A DNA stretch of 50,468 nucleotides from Flavobacteriales bacterium. Lineage in GTDB: Bacteria; Bacteroidota; Bacteroidia; Flavobacteriales_C; GCA-002722245. The DNA is taken from the NCBI GenBank assembly GCA_029251005.1, contig JAQXEE010000023.1:1-50468 (forward strand), given 5' to 3'. The position numbers were made by a program, and so were the translations under genes. The notes beneath the pieces are model-generated. The model did no database searches. It saw only the letters and a program-made list of their open reading frames with translations, and was not told the DNA's origin. Positions 18,557-26,974 of this stretch are shown here, piece after piece (position 1 is the first letter of the stretch; each line of letters opens with the position of its first letter).

Positions 18557-19649
18557 TACTGTTGTCCTTTTTTGTTTTTTTCTCTTGTTCCGGGTGAACC
18601 ACCTGCAGTGCTCTTTTATCGTTATTTCTTCTAATAATGATTGATGGGATAAATGAAAACAATCCAGCAATACATACCTCTACTGCTAAGAGATTTAAAC
18701 CTCCTATATTTCTTAAGCTGTAAACTAAAACAATAAATAAAGCATTAAAAATCATTATTAAAATAGATGATTTCATGTGCGAAAATCCTAGCTCTAAAAG
18801 TTTGTGATGAATGTGGTTTTTGTCAGGGTTTAAAGGGCTTTTGCCGTTTAAAGCTCTGAATATAAAAACTCTTAACGTATCAAACAAAGGAACAATCAAA
18901 ATACCAAATGCTACAATTGGAACCGAATTAATTCCCCAAGTTGAGTTGGGACTTAATTGGATAAAGAATATGATTTGAACACCGATAATTAGTCCAATAA
19001 TTAACGAACCTGTGTCACCCATGAATATTTTAGCTGGAGTCTTATTAAACCAAAGGAAGCCTAATAGAGAACCAACTAATGAGGCTGAAATTACTGCTAA
19101 ATCAACATGGCCTGTAAGGTAAAACCATGATCCTAAAGCAGAAGAAACGATAATTGAAACACCAGCCGAAAGCCAGTTTATCCCATCAATTAAATTAAAC
19201 CCATTCATTATTACAACCAGTGTGAATACTGTTAAGGTGGATGCAATTTCAGGCCTTAGTTCTTCAACACCTAAAAAACCATACATACTTGTAATCCGAA
19301 CGCCTCCTAACACTACTAAAATTACAGCAGCTAGTAACTGACCCATTAATTTTTTAATTGGAGCGGTAATTAAGATATCATCTTTAATTCCAATAAAAAA
19401 TATGATCATTAATGCTCCAACTAGATAATTGTAATTAAAGTATGATTGTTCTGTGATACAAAGACTTGAGCTAATCATGAAGCCAGCAAATATTGCCAGT
19501 CCTCCTAATGTTGGAATAACTTTATCGTGCGACTTTCGTTCGTCTGGAACGTCGTATAAATGTTTTAGATAGGAAACTTTAATAACCGAAGGTATAGCAA
19601 CGACAACAATTAATAAACTTGATATGAATGCGAGTATAATTTCTAGCAT
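18546..19649 (-). CDS. WecA/MraY-family undecaprenyl-phosphate sugar-1-phosphate transferase
   Basis: The protein has 367 residues and about ten or eleven membrane helices. Family motifs are DVPDERKSH near residues 33-41 with TLGGLAIF, NGFNLIDGINWL near 153-164 with the catalytic aspartate, FMGDTGSL near 208-215, and the cytoplasmic HIHHKLL histidines near 279-285. Such enzymes start undecaprenyl-linked glycan synthesis by transferring N-acetylhexosamine-1-phosphate from a UDP-sugar. A TTG at 19667 could extend the frame, but it falls inside the -7 promoter box (19665-19672), so the ATG at 19649 is the start. It follows the GT/heparinase operon with its own promoter and is coupled to the Wzi-like genes. 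Confidence 0.9.
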   Translation of the reverse strand: MLEIILAFISSLLIVVVAIPSVIKVSYLKHLYDVPDERKSHDKVIPTLGGLAIFAGFMISSSLCITEQSYFNYNYLVGALMIIFFIGIKDDILITAPIKKLMGQLLAAVILVVLGGVRITSMYGFLGVEELRPEIASTLTVFTLVVIMNGFNLIDGINWLSAGVSIIVSSALGSWFYLTGHVDLAVISASLVGSLLGFLWFNKTPAKIFMGDTGSLIIGLIIGVQIIFFIQLSPNSTWGINSVPIVAFGILIVPLFDTLRVFIFRALNGKSPLNPDKNHIHHKLLELGFSHMKSSILIMIFNALFIVLVYSLRNIGGLNLLAVEVCIAGLFSFIPSIIIRRNNDKRALQVVHPEQEKKTKKDNSIAS

Positions 19650-19663
19650 TAGTTTTTCTTGGT

Positions 19664-19689
19664 GCAAATATAGTGAAATATATATTTGC
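19664..19689 (-). promoter_or_regulatory. Promoter of the wecA-like operon embedded in a 9-bp inverted repeat
   Basis: On the minus strand TATATTTG occupies 19665-19672, 15 bases before the ATG at 19649. The same region forms a perfect dyad: GCAAATATA (19664-19672), 8-base spacer, TATATTTGC (19681-19689). A repressor site is possible, but AT-rich promoter DNA gives such dyads by chance. Confidence 0.5.
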
Positions 19690-19730
19690 TTAAGGCACGA
19701 CGCGTTAAAAGTGAAAAAGATGCCTTTTGA

Positions 19731-20936
19731 TTATATTTCCAGTAAAAAATTTCGCATTTTTTCAGCCATTTTTTTCCGATCGAACTCTTTTGCTAACTTC
19801 AAGCAACCTTCCTGACAATTCTCGTAAACGGTTTGATCTTCTTTTAGCAAGTTTAGTTTGGTTAAAAAGTCTTCTTTGTTTTCAGGTTCGAAACACAATC
19901 CGGCATTATATTTTTGAATAATATCAGCACTTTCACCTTCAACACCTAATAGTATTGGTATTTGCATGGCAGAGTTTTCAAATATTTTTGAAGGAATAAC
20001 AGTTTTGAATAATTCACTTTTTTTAAGTGGAACTAAAGAAACATCCATTAATGATAAATATGCAGGAACGTCTTCTTTTAACATACTTGGAATGAATGAA
20101 ATATTGGTTATGTTTAGCGCTTTTGCAAGTGCAATTAACTTTGATTTTTCTGCACCATCTCCCATTAACATTAGGTGAAAATCAGGATTATTTTTGGGCC
20201 AAGAATTAAGAATAAAATCTAGTTTATGAGCCATTCCATGTGTTCCAACATAACCCGCAACAAATTTTCCTTTAAGATTGTATTTTTCAACTAAAGCGGC
20301 ATCTTTTTCCATTTTAGAAAAACGTTCAAGATTTGCTCCATTAATAACAACCTTTACTTTTTTACTATCAATTCCCCTTTCAATTAGATTCTTTTTAAAT
20401 GACTCAGTTACGCTTATTACTCTACTTGATCTTTTGTATAATCTTAATTCTATTTTTTCGAGGAATTTAAAAATTTTACTATCACCATTTATAGCCCCTA
20501 CTGCTCTAATAGATTCTGGCCAAATATCTCTTAGTTCAAATACCCAAGGCTTTCTTTTTAACGTTGCTAAGGTTTCGGCTGTCCAAGTCGTGAAAAACTG
20601 CGGAGAAGTAGCTATAATAACATCTGTTTTTTTGAATAACCCGACCCAAAACGCCATGAAGGCAAAACTTAAAAAGTCAATTATTCTTTTTGCAAAACCT
20701 TCATTAGCCGAAATATAAGACCATACTCTTATGACCTTTATACCTTTTATTTCTTCTTTTTGAAAAAGTTTATTTTTGTAACCTTCATATACTTTTCCTT
20801 TTGGAAAGTTCGGCGCGCAAGTAATCACCGTTACTTCATCCCCTTTTTTCACCCATTCTTTGCAGTGTTCAAACGTCCGTGTTGCTGGTGCATTTACTTC
20901 TGGTGGAAAATTATCAGTGATAAAAAGAATTTTCAT
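19731..20936 (-). CDS. WbuB-like GT4 glycosyltransferase
   Basis: The 401-residue protein begins MKILFITDNFPPEVNAPATR, the 'FPPExxAxAxR' acceptor motif of WbuB/WbpH-like fucosamine and related transferases. It also has VITCAPNFPKGKVYEGYKN near 38-56 and ELRDIWPESI near 133-142, both typical of that subgroup. The donor domain begins at FVAGYVGTHGMAHK near 229, and the EGESADII region replaces the usual E..E motif. It is the third gene of the operon starting at 24682, with only 3 bases separating it from the heparinase-like gene. The likely job is early sugar addition to an undecaprenyl-linked glycan; the donor, possibly a dideoxy-amino sugar, is inferred from the family. Confidence 0.85.
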   Translation of the reverse strand: MKILFITDNFPPEVNAPATRTFEHCKEWVKKGDEVTVITCAPNFPKGKVYEGYKNKLFQKEEIKGIKVIRVWSYISANEGFAKRIIDFLSFAFMAFWVGLFKKTDVIIATSPQFFTTWTAETLATLKRKPWVFELRDIWPESIRAVGAINGDSKIFKFLEKIELRLYKRSSRVISVTESFKKNLIERGIDSKKVKVVINGANLERFSKMEKDAALVEKYNLKGKFVAGYVGTHGMAHKLDFILNSWPKNNPDFHLMLMGDGAEKSKLIALAKALNITNISFIPSMLKEDVPAYLSLMDVSLVPLKKSELFKTVIPSKIFENSAMQIPILLGVEGESADIIQKYNAGLCFEPENKEDFLTKLNLLKEDQTVYENCQEGCLKLAKEFDRKKMAEKMRNFLLEI

Positions 20937-20939
20937 GAC

Positions 20940-22538
20940 TTATTTATTGCAAGCGGTTAGGGTAATGTTTGATTTCAGTTCGTCTTTAAAGATAACTTCT
21001 ACAACCTTGGCACTTTCGGTTAAATTGTAACCATGAGCGTAAGTGTATTCTTTAATTCGAGTACTTATGGCTCCTTCAAAGCTGATTTCTACTCCTTCCA
21101 CATGTACCTTTTTTTCGGTCATAATAACCTTAATGTTTGGGTGAAAATGAAGGTAAGCACTACTGTTTCCTAAAAGTTTCCGTTTCGTTACCATTTTATC
21201 TAAAATGGTAATTGTGTTGTCATTTAATTCAAAATGTCTTTGGTGGAATACACCATATTTAGCGTAGCCTTTATGATACCCTGTTATTGAATTTGAAGAT
21301 TCACCAGTAATCAAAGCCTTTGCTCTTCGTCCTACCCTAAAACCACCCCAAACTTCAGTCTGATCGACCTTGCCATATCTCACGGTGTTATGGCTTGATG
21401 TGCTCCGTTCTCTTTGTCTTCGGGGACCAACATCATAGGTTGATATCCCTGGGTCGACAATTATTGGATTTTCTTTGAAGTTTAAAATAAAATTAAAAGT
21501 GTCCGAATGTGCATGACCAGGAATATAACTTGGTCCAATTTCCCCATAATCCACAAACAGTTCTAAGTTGTTATTTTCAAACAGTCGGTATCCAGAATCT
21601 GATAATTCGGTCTTTTTCCAATTAACATTTAGTGATTTTGCATACTCAAATAATTGGATAGAATCTGGAGCGATGTTTTCGGTTGAATCGTTAACTCTTG
21701 GTGTAGTGCCGTTTTTAAAAGTTATTTTTTCTAACCAACCCAACATGTTTTCGGCTTTAGCTAGTAAAAACGCTTCAAACGCTTTGTCTTCATAAACATC
21801 TCTGTTATTAATTATTAGATTGTAAGAGTCTAATAATCGATGTAAAATTATTTTATGATACATCGGGGTGAGCTCAAAATGTGCTCCGTCGGAAAGAATT
21901 TGCTCTCGCAACTCAATCGATATGATTTCAACACCTTTCAAATAGAGTTCGCTTCCTTTAAAATAGTAACCTCCAAATAGCAACGAGAAACCGTTTTCTA
22001 GTAAATGGTTTCCAAGTATATGATATTCTAAATTGTCAAGTAGTATTCTATATTGACTGTATAAAAATCGATCTAATGATTTTACTTCTAGGTTGTGAAT
22101 CGATAAGAATTTCACCCAATTCATGCCTCTTAAAGAAGTAGGGTAGGGTTCGTTTGCATTTTTTAACTCTTTTAATTGATCTACAAATAAGTACATCAAA
22201 GATTGCCCTATTTCAGGGGTCATTTCCTTTTGATTTAAAAAGTCAAAATAATTTAAATTATAAGCCCACAACTTTCCGTTGTCCATATAATCCCAATCAA
22301 TTCCATCAGAAAAAGAAATTGAGCGATTTAAAAAAGTAAAAGTGTTTTCCTTAAAAGATTGCGAGTTGGGAATTATTGGACTGAAAACAAGAGGCTTACC
22401 CTTCCGGTATAAATTAAACTTTTGGTTAAATCTTACAAAATCTTGGTATTTCTTACGAAAAGTGTAATACAATCGGTAAGTAATTTGTTTCAGTTTTAAA
22501 TAACGAACTGTCCTAAGGAGCAAGAAGATATCACCCAT
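20940..22538 (-). CDS. Heparinase II/III-like protein of an envelope polysaccharide cluster
   Basis: The 532-residue protein has an alpha-helical N-terminal half and a beta-rich C-terminal half. The diagnostic C-terminal block runs GHAHSDTFNFIL (near residue 340) to DPGISTYDVG and SSHNTVRYGKVDQTEVWGGFRVG, as in heparinase II/III-domain proteins. No signal peptide is evident, so it may act in the cytoplasm or be cell-associated, unlike secreted polysaccharide lyases. The gene overlaps the upstream dehydrogenase fusion by one base (TAATG). The pairing of a heparinase-domain protein with that two-domain oxidoreductase recurs in many polysaccharide loci. A role in making or trimming a uronic-acid-containing glycan is plausible but unproven. 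Confidence 0.8.
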   Translation of the reverse strand: MGDIFLLLRTVRYLKLKQITYRLYYTFRKKYQDFVRFNQKFNLYRKGKPLVFSPIIPNSQSFKENTFTFLNRSISFSDGIDWDYMDNGKLWAYNLNYFDFLNQKEMTPEIGQSLMYLFVDQLKELKNANEPYPTSLRGMNWVKFLSIHNLEVKSLDRFLYSQYRILLDNLEYHILGNHLLENGFSLLFGGYYFKGSELYLKGVEIISIELREQILSDGAHFELTPMYHKIILHRLLDSYNLIINNRDVYEDKAFEAFLLAKAENMLGWLEKITFKNGTTPRVNDSTENIAPDSIQLFEYAKSLNVNWKKTELSDSGYRLFENNNLELFVDYGEIGPSYIPGHAHSDTFNFILNFKENPIIVDPGISTYDVGPRRQRERSTSSHNTVRYGKVDQTEVWGGFRVGRRAKALITGESSNSITGYHKGYAKYGVFHQRHFELNDNTITILDKMVTKRKLLGNSSAYLHFHPNIKVIMTEKKVHVEGVEISFEGAISTRIKEYTYAHGYNLTESAKVVEVIFKDELKSNITLTACNK

Positions 22539-24682
22539 TATATTTTTTGAAGTTCACCAGTTTTTAATGATCTAAGAATAGCAAACGTAAGTTTTGAAGT
22601 AGAGTACATTTCCTCAAATGAAATTGCAAGCTCTCCTTTTTCAACTGCCGTTTTTAACGCTGTAAATTCACCTTTAAATCCTTTATCTTGATTAGAGTTT
22701 TTAGATTTAGTAGATTTTCCTCCTTTAAAGATTTCTAATTCTCTAAAGTTATCCATTGTCATTGCTAAATCTGGCGCAAAGAGTTCAATGTATTCTTTTG
22801 GTAATTGATTGTTTCCGAAAGCGTAATAATTAATTACAGCCGTTGATCCGTTTTGATATTTTATTGTAATACTAACATTGTCTTCATCTGGAATACTTTG
22901 ATCTGGCTTAGTAACACAGCTTGCAAAGACACTTTCAGGAAGAGATCCAATTAAGAAAGTACACGTATCAATAAAGTGGCAAGCCTCTCCAATAATTCTT
23001 CCTCCACCAACTGCAGGATCTTGAACCCAAACATCTTTTGGAATAACACCTGCATTTACTCTATAGTTAATACTCATTGGTAAATCACCAGCTTCTTTTT
23101 TCATCGCTTGCACCAATGGAGCGAAACGTCTGTTATAACCAACTTGTAAAACCGGTTTTTTATCAGTGTTTGCATAAAAGTCCTTAATTTCTTCCAGCTC
23201 ACTCTCAAGAATCGCTAAAGGCTTTTCTACAAAAACATTCTTGTCTGCTTTTAAAGAGGTTAACACCTTTTCACCGTGATCATTGTGACGAGTCGTAATG
23301 AAAACAGTATTGATGTCATTATTTTTTAACAACTCTTGGTAATCTGTAGTGATGTATTTAAAATTGTGTTTGTTGCCTGTAGAGTGTGCGCTTACACCAG
23401 TTGCTGTACAAAGTCCAACAAGGTTAGCGTCATTTATCTTTTTAAGGTTAGGAATAATAACCGATTTTGTAAAGTTACCTGCTCCAATTAGGCCAACATT
23501 TAATTCACCTGATTTGATTGTCGCATCTGAAATTTTAACCAATTCAGATTTAAGCGAATATTCTTCTTTGTAATTTAAAAGAATTCCCAAATAATCTTCT
23601 TTGATTTTACCCTCCAATAAATCATATGCTGTTAAAGCATTATCAAATTCGTATTCATGAGATACCATTTCCGAAGGTGTGATTTTACCTTCATCAACTA
23701 AATCAAGAAAAGCTTCAAAGTTTCTTCCTTCAGTCCATCTAACGTGAGCGAAAGGATAATCAATTCCTTGCTCTTCATATTTGGGGTCATATCTTCCTGG
23801 GCCATAAGCCATAGAAAGTTTTAACTCCAATTCTTTTTTGTAGTATTCAGTTCTCGGAATATCCATTCCAACTAAACCAACTACAATGACTCTTCCTTTT
23901 ATTCTTGAAATTTCACCGGCATCAGCAATAGGCTGACTGCTAGATGTGCTTGCTGCAATAACAACAGCATCAGCTCCATTTCCATTGGTGAATAATTTTG
24001 CTTTGTCAATTACTTTATCAGGAGAACAAACTTCATCAGCACCTAATTTTTTAGCTAATTCTAATTTTCTTGGATCAAAATCAGTTCCTAAAACTTTACA
24101 CCCATTGGCTTTTAATAATTGAACTGTGATTTGACCTAAAAGCCCTAATCCCATTACAACTACTTTTTCTCCTAAACTTGGGTTGGTTTGACGAATTCCT
24201 TGTAATGCAATCGAACCAACTGTAACAAATGAAGCGTCAGCATCGGAAACATTTTCAGGAACTTTGACAAATAAGTTTCTTGGAACATAATTAATTTCAC
24301 TGTGATTTGCATAACCAGCTCCACCACAAGCTACGCGATCTCCTACGGAAATTCCATTTACTTTGTCGCCAACTTTTACAACTTCGCCAACACATGAATA
24401 CCCTAAGGGAATTGGAGTGTCTAATTTTGTAAAAACTTTTTCAAGGGTGTTTTTCACACCTTCTTGTTTCATTTTATTTACAACTTGCTTCACTAAATCA
24501 GGCCGGGCCTTCGCTTTTCCAACAAGTGATTTTTTTGCTAAATCAACAATCATTTTTTCAGTCCCTGCAGAAACAAGAGAAGTAATTGTTCGAACAAGTA
24601 CTCCGTTTTCTCCGCAAATTGGAGCTGGAACTTCATAAACTCCTAACTCACCTGTTTTATATGATTGTATAAGTTGTTTCAT
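22538..24682 (-). CDS. Two-domain oxidoreductase: zinc-type dehydrogenase fused to Gfo/Idh/MocA domain
   Basis: The 714-residue protein is a fusion. Residues 1 to about 355 form a medium-chain dehydrogenase with the NAD-binding GLGLLGQITVQLLKANG near 172-188 and CVGEVVKVGDKVNGISVGDRV near 76-96. From about 395 onward a Gfo/Idh/MocA domain starts with GLIGAGNFTKSVIIP, then VEKPLAI (the EKP motif), and ends with a C-terminal sheet domain around GGGRIIGEACHFIDT. Both are Rossmann NAD(P)-dependent sugar-oxidoreductase folds, so the protein may catalyse coupled redox steps on a nucleotide or lipid-linked sugar. It is the first gene of the operon with the heparinase-like gene. The exact substrate is not known. 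Confidence 0.88.
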   Translation of the reverse strand: MKQLIQSYKTGELGVYEVPAPICGENGVLVRTITSLVSAGTEKMIVDLAKKSLVGKAKARPDLVKQVVNKMKQEGVKNTLEKVFTKLDTPIPLGYSCVGEVVKVGDKVNGISVGDRVACGGAGYANHSEINYVPRNLFVKVPENVSDADASFVTVGSIALQGIRQTNPSLGEKVVVMGLGLLGQITVQLLKANGCKVLGTDFDPRKLELAKKLGADEVCSPDKVIDKAKLFTNGNGADAVVIAASTSSSQPIADAGEISRIKGRVIVVGLVGMDIPRTEYYKKELELKLSMAYGPGRYDPKYEEQGIDYPFAHVRWTEGRNFEAFLDLVDEGKITPSEMVSHEYEFDNALTAYDLLEGKIKEDYLGILLNYKEEYSLKSELVKISDATIKSGELNVGLIGAGNFTKSVIIPNLKKINDANLVGLCTATGVSAHSTGNKHNFKYITTDYQELLKNNDINTVFITTRHNDHGEKVLTSLKADKNVFVEKPLAILESELEEIKDFYANTDKKPVLQVGYNRRFAPLVQAMKKEAGDLPMSINYRVNAGVIPKDVWVQDPAVGGGRIIGEACHFIDTCTFLIGSLPESVFASCVTKPDQSIPDEDNVSITIKYQNGSTAVINYYAFGNNQLPKEYIELFAPDLAMTMDNFRELEIFKGGKSTKSKNSNQDKGFKGEFTALKTAVEKGELAISFEEMYSTSKLTFAILRSLKTGELQKI

Positions 24683-24699
24683 AACAATGATAATTTTCT

Positions 24700-24707
24700 C
24701 AAATATA
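24700..24707 (-). promoter_or_regulatory. -7 promoter element TATATTTG of the dehydrogenase-heparinase operon
   Basis: On the minus strand TATATTTG lies 17 bases before the ATG at 24682. It is identical to the -7 octamers before the wza and wecA-like genes. No clear TTG is seen at the usual -33 distance. Confidence 0.55.
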
Positions 24708-24903
24708 CTATATCGAATGGGTTTTTAAAAGGAGAAAATAAATTGGAATGAATAATAAGTGTATTCTATTTGTTATTTTTTCAGAGCTTTAAAAGAACAT
24801 TTCATTAGGTTTATTGAAGTTTGCATATGTATATTATAGGTTTTGGATTTGGTTTGAATGAGGCATATTACTTTGAAGAATACTGAGCCAAATTGCTAAT
24901 TGG

Positions 24904-24946
24904 AAAATTAAAAGGATGAAGTGAACTTTTTCATCCTTTTAATTTT
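24904..24946. terminator. Strong hairpin terminator, probably bidirectional
   Basis: A perfect 17-bp stem (24904-24920 with 24930-24946) has a 9-base loop and is followed on the + strand by a T run to 24950. It ends transcription of the gpx gene (minus strand). It sits in the 300-base gap between gpx and the dehydrogenase operon, and I see no gene in the rest of that gap. Confidence 0.8.
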
Positions 24947-24982
24947 TTTTATGTAAAACCTGTAAAAATAGATTTTGTTGTA

Positions 24983-25534
24983 CTACAAATGCTTTGTGAT
25001 TTTCGAGCTTTTAGGCTTAGTCAATGAGTACCAATAGTCAATCCACATGCCATCTTCATCAACTAAGTATTTTTGAAAATTCCATTTCACCGAAGTGGAG
25101 TTTTTGCCATTGAGTTCTTTGCTTGTAAGCCATTTGTATATTGGGTGCTGGTTTACACCTTTTACGTCAATTTTTTCACTCATAAGAAATTCAACGCCAT
25201 AATTTTTCTTACAAAAGCTTTGGATTTCATCTGACGAACCTTTCTCCTGTTCTCCAAACTGGTTACAAGGGAACCCAAGTATAACCAATTTATCTTTGTA
25301 TTTATCGTGCAGTTCTTGTAGGCCTTCGTATTGAGGGGTAAATCCACACTTTGAAGCGACATTTACAAATAGGATTTTTTTTCCTTTAAACGTATTTAGT
25401 TCTATAGTATCACCATTTAAGCTAACAAAAGAGTAGCTATGTATTGAATTCTCTTTTTCCATTTTGTCGTCATTTTTTAAAACACAAGCAAGACTTATTA
25501 GTCCAGCCAATGATAAATAAAATAATTTTTTCAT
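24983..25534 (-). CDS. Glutathione/thioredoxin peroxidase family protein, exported
   Basis: The 183-residue protein has the GPx tetrad. The peroxidatic Cys-63 is in NVASKCGFT, Gln-92 in FPCNQFGEQE, and Trp-151/Asn-152 in VKWNFQKYLV; Cys-90 is the extra cysteine of thioredoxin-dependent GPx proteins. The first about 20 residues form a hydrophobic signal with a cysteine at position 17 (ISLAC), so it may be periplasmic or a non-canonical lipoprotein. It would reduce hydroperoxides, probably using thioredoxin because glutathione is rare in Bacteroidota. It is monocistronic, with a hairpin terminator downstream and a palindrome in its upstream region (25580-25599). Confidence 0.9.
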   Translation of the reverse strand: MKKLFYLSLAGLISLACVLKNDDKMEKENSIHSYSFVSLNGDTIELNTFKGKKILFVNVASKCGFTPQYEGLQELHDKYKDKLVILGFPCNQFGEQEKGSSDEIQSFCKKNYGVEFLMSEKIDVKGVNQHPIYKWLTSKELNGKNSTSVKWNFQKYLVDEDGMWIDYWYSLTKPKSSKITKHL

Positions 25535-25579
25535 AAACCTTAAGTTAAATTTTAATCGGTAAAAAAAACAATAAGCTTA

Positions 25580-25599
25580 AAAGATATATCTATATCTTT
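25580..25599. promoter_or_regulatory. Palindrome AAAGATATA-TC-TATATCTTT upstream of the peroxidase gene
   Basis: Two perfect 9-base arms with a 2-base centre lie about 46 bases upstream of the gpx ATG (25534). The 310-base stretch from 25535 to the tRNA terminator at 25846 is otherwise AT-rich and shows no gene. The palindrome is a candidate operator for a redox or metal regulator, inferred only from symmetry and position. Confidence 0.35.
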
Positions 25600-25845
25600 C
25601 ATAGTCTAATCTTATTCCAAATTTTTCAGTTCTATTTTGTTCAAGATTTAAAAGCCAAATCAGACAATTTTTTAATATTTAAGTCTCTTAACAATTAAAC
25701 ACTTTATTGTTCTAAAATAAAAGTGATTTAATTATACATTTTATTCTGTTTTGCAAAAAAAAGCTAATGGTTATTTGCATAATAGCTTAAACATAATTTA
25801 ACGATAAGAAAGCATGTGTATTACAAATGCGTTAAAATAGGGCAT

Positions 25846-25876
25846 AAAAAAAGGAGTTACATTTCTGTAACTCCTT
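25846..25876 (-). terminator. Rho-independent terminator downstream of tRNA-Asn
   Basis: Read on the minus strand, AAGGAGTTACA-GAAA-TGTAACTCCTT forms an 11-bp stem with a 4-base loop, and the stem's closing TT runs directly into TTTTT (25850-25846). It begins about 11 bases after the tRNA 3' end. Confidence 0.9.
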
Positions 25877-25887
25877 GATTATAACCG

Positions 25888-25961
25888 CTCCCCCTCTAGG
25901 ACTCGAACCTAGGACCCTCTGATTAACAGTCAGATGCTCTAACCAGCTGAGCTAAGGAGGA
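25888..25961 (-). tRNA. tRNA-Asn (anticodon GTT)
   Basis: The minus strand folds as a tRNA. The acceptor stem TCCTCCT pairs with AGGGGGA (one G-T pair), the D-arm contains AGCTCAGCTGGTTAGAGC, and the anticodon loop CTGTTAA carries GTT. The T-arm is CTAGG-TTCGAGT-CCTAG and the discriminator is G. The 3' CCA is not encoded, since the gene is followed by CGG. It is a single gene with its own promoter upstream and a hairpin terminator downstream. Confidence 0.97.
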
Positions 25962-25990
25962 ATTTAATCTTATTCCCCAAAATGGGATGG

Positions 25991-26021
25991 CAAATTTACT
26001 AATGTTTTCTAAAATAAACAA
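25991..26021 (-). promoter_or_regulatory. tRNA-Asn promoter (TTG-N20-TAAATTTG)
   Basis: On the minus strand TTG (26021-26019) and TAAATTTG (25998-25991) are separated by 20 bases, the best full Bacteroidota-type promoter in the window. The -7 box ends about 29 bases before the tRNA 5' end, which leaves room for a short processed leader. It lies in the gap shared with the divergent pfkB-family gene. Confidence 0.75.
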
Positions 26022-26054
26022 TACCTTTATTGAATAATTTCTAAAAAAATTAAA

Positions 26055-26969
26055 ATGAGTCTTTTAATCATTGGTACTGTAGCGTTCGATGCAATAGAAA
26101 CCCCATTTGGTAAAACGGATAAAATTGTCGGAGGTTCAGCGACTTACGTTGGATATTCGGCTGCGAAATTAGGGGTGAATCCTAAATTAGTTGCTGTTGT
26201 TGGAGATGATTTTCCAACTGAAACAATTAACGATTTAAAGAATGCTGGGTTTGACTTAGAGGGTTTACAAGTGAAAAAAGAAGAAAAAACCTTCTTTTGG
26301 AGTGGTAAGTATCACAACGACATGAATTCAAGAGATACTTTGATAACTGAATTAAACGTTTTAGAGTCATTTAATCCTGTAATTCCAGATTCTTACCAGG
26401 ACTGTACTTATCTAATGCTAGGTAATCTTGCCCCTGCACTACAAACTCAAGTAATTAATAGTTTAAAGAATCGTCCGAAATTAATCGCAATGGATACCAT
26501 GGACTTTTGGATGGATATTGCAATGGATGATTTAAAAGAAGCAATATCAAAAGTTGATGTTCTTACAATTAATGATGAAGAGGCTAGACAATTATCGGGT
26601 GAATATTCGTTGTTAACTGCAGCTGAGAAAATACAATCAATGGGGCCTAGATATTTAATCATCAAAAAAGGTGAACACGGGGCGTTGTTGTTTCATGGGA
26701 AAGAGATGTTTTATGCGCCTGCATTACCATTGGCATTCGTAAAAGACCCAACTGGGGCTGGTGATACTTTTGCTGGAGGATTCATGGGTTATTTAGCAAG
26801 TACTGATGATGTTTCTTTTGAGAACATGAAAAGAGCAGTTGTTTATGGAAGTGCGTTGGCTTCATTTACAGTAGAAGAGTTTGGAACAGACAATATTAAA
26901 GCTGTCACCCAAAAAGACCTTGAAGCTCGAATGGATGCATTTAAAGCGTTAATGAGTTTCAAACATTAG
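26055..26969 (+). CDS. PfkB/ribokinase-family sugar kinase
   Basis: The 304-residue protein has the N-terminal GGSATYVGYSAAKLG substrate-side motif near residues 27-41 and the C-terminal DPTGAGDTFAGGFMGYLA near 231-248, where the GAGD aspartate is the catalytic base. A LIIKKGEHGALLF segment lies just before the second motif. These define the ribokinase/PfkB family, cytoplasmic kinases of sugars or nucleosides. Nothing in the sequence fixes the substrate. It is the first gene of a + strand operon: the next ORF starts 5 bases later, followed by a thioredoxin-like and a barrel-like protein, which is an unusual set of partners for a sugar kinase. Confidence 0.88.
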   Translation: MSLLIIGTVAFDAIETPFGKTDKIVGGSATYVGYSAAKLGVNPKLVAVVGDDFPTETINDLKNAGFDLEGLQVKKEEKTFFWSGKYHNDMNSRDTLITELNVLESFNPVIPDSYQDCTYLMLGNLAPALQTQVINSLKNRPKLIAMDTMDFWMDIAMDDLKEAISKVDVLTINDEEARQLSGEYSLLTAAEKIQSMGPRYLIIKKGEHGALLFHGKEMFYAPALPLAFVKDPTGAGDTFAGGFMGYLASTDDVSFENMKRAVVYGSALASFTVEEFGTDNIKAVTQKDLEARMDAFKALMSFKH

Positions 26970-26974
26970 AGTTT

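Noticed and set aside
20278-20718. 146-codon + strand frame
   Set aside because: It lies antisense to the middle of the WbuB-like glycosyltransferase, which has clear motifs; the frame shows none.
24827-24886. 19-codon frame in the gap before gpx
   Set aside because: Too short and without any supporting signal.
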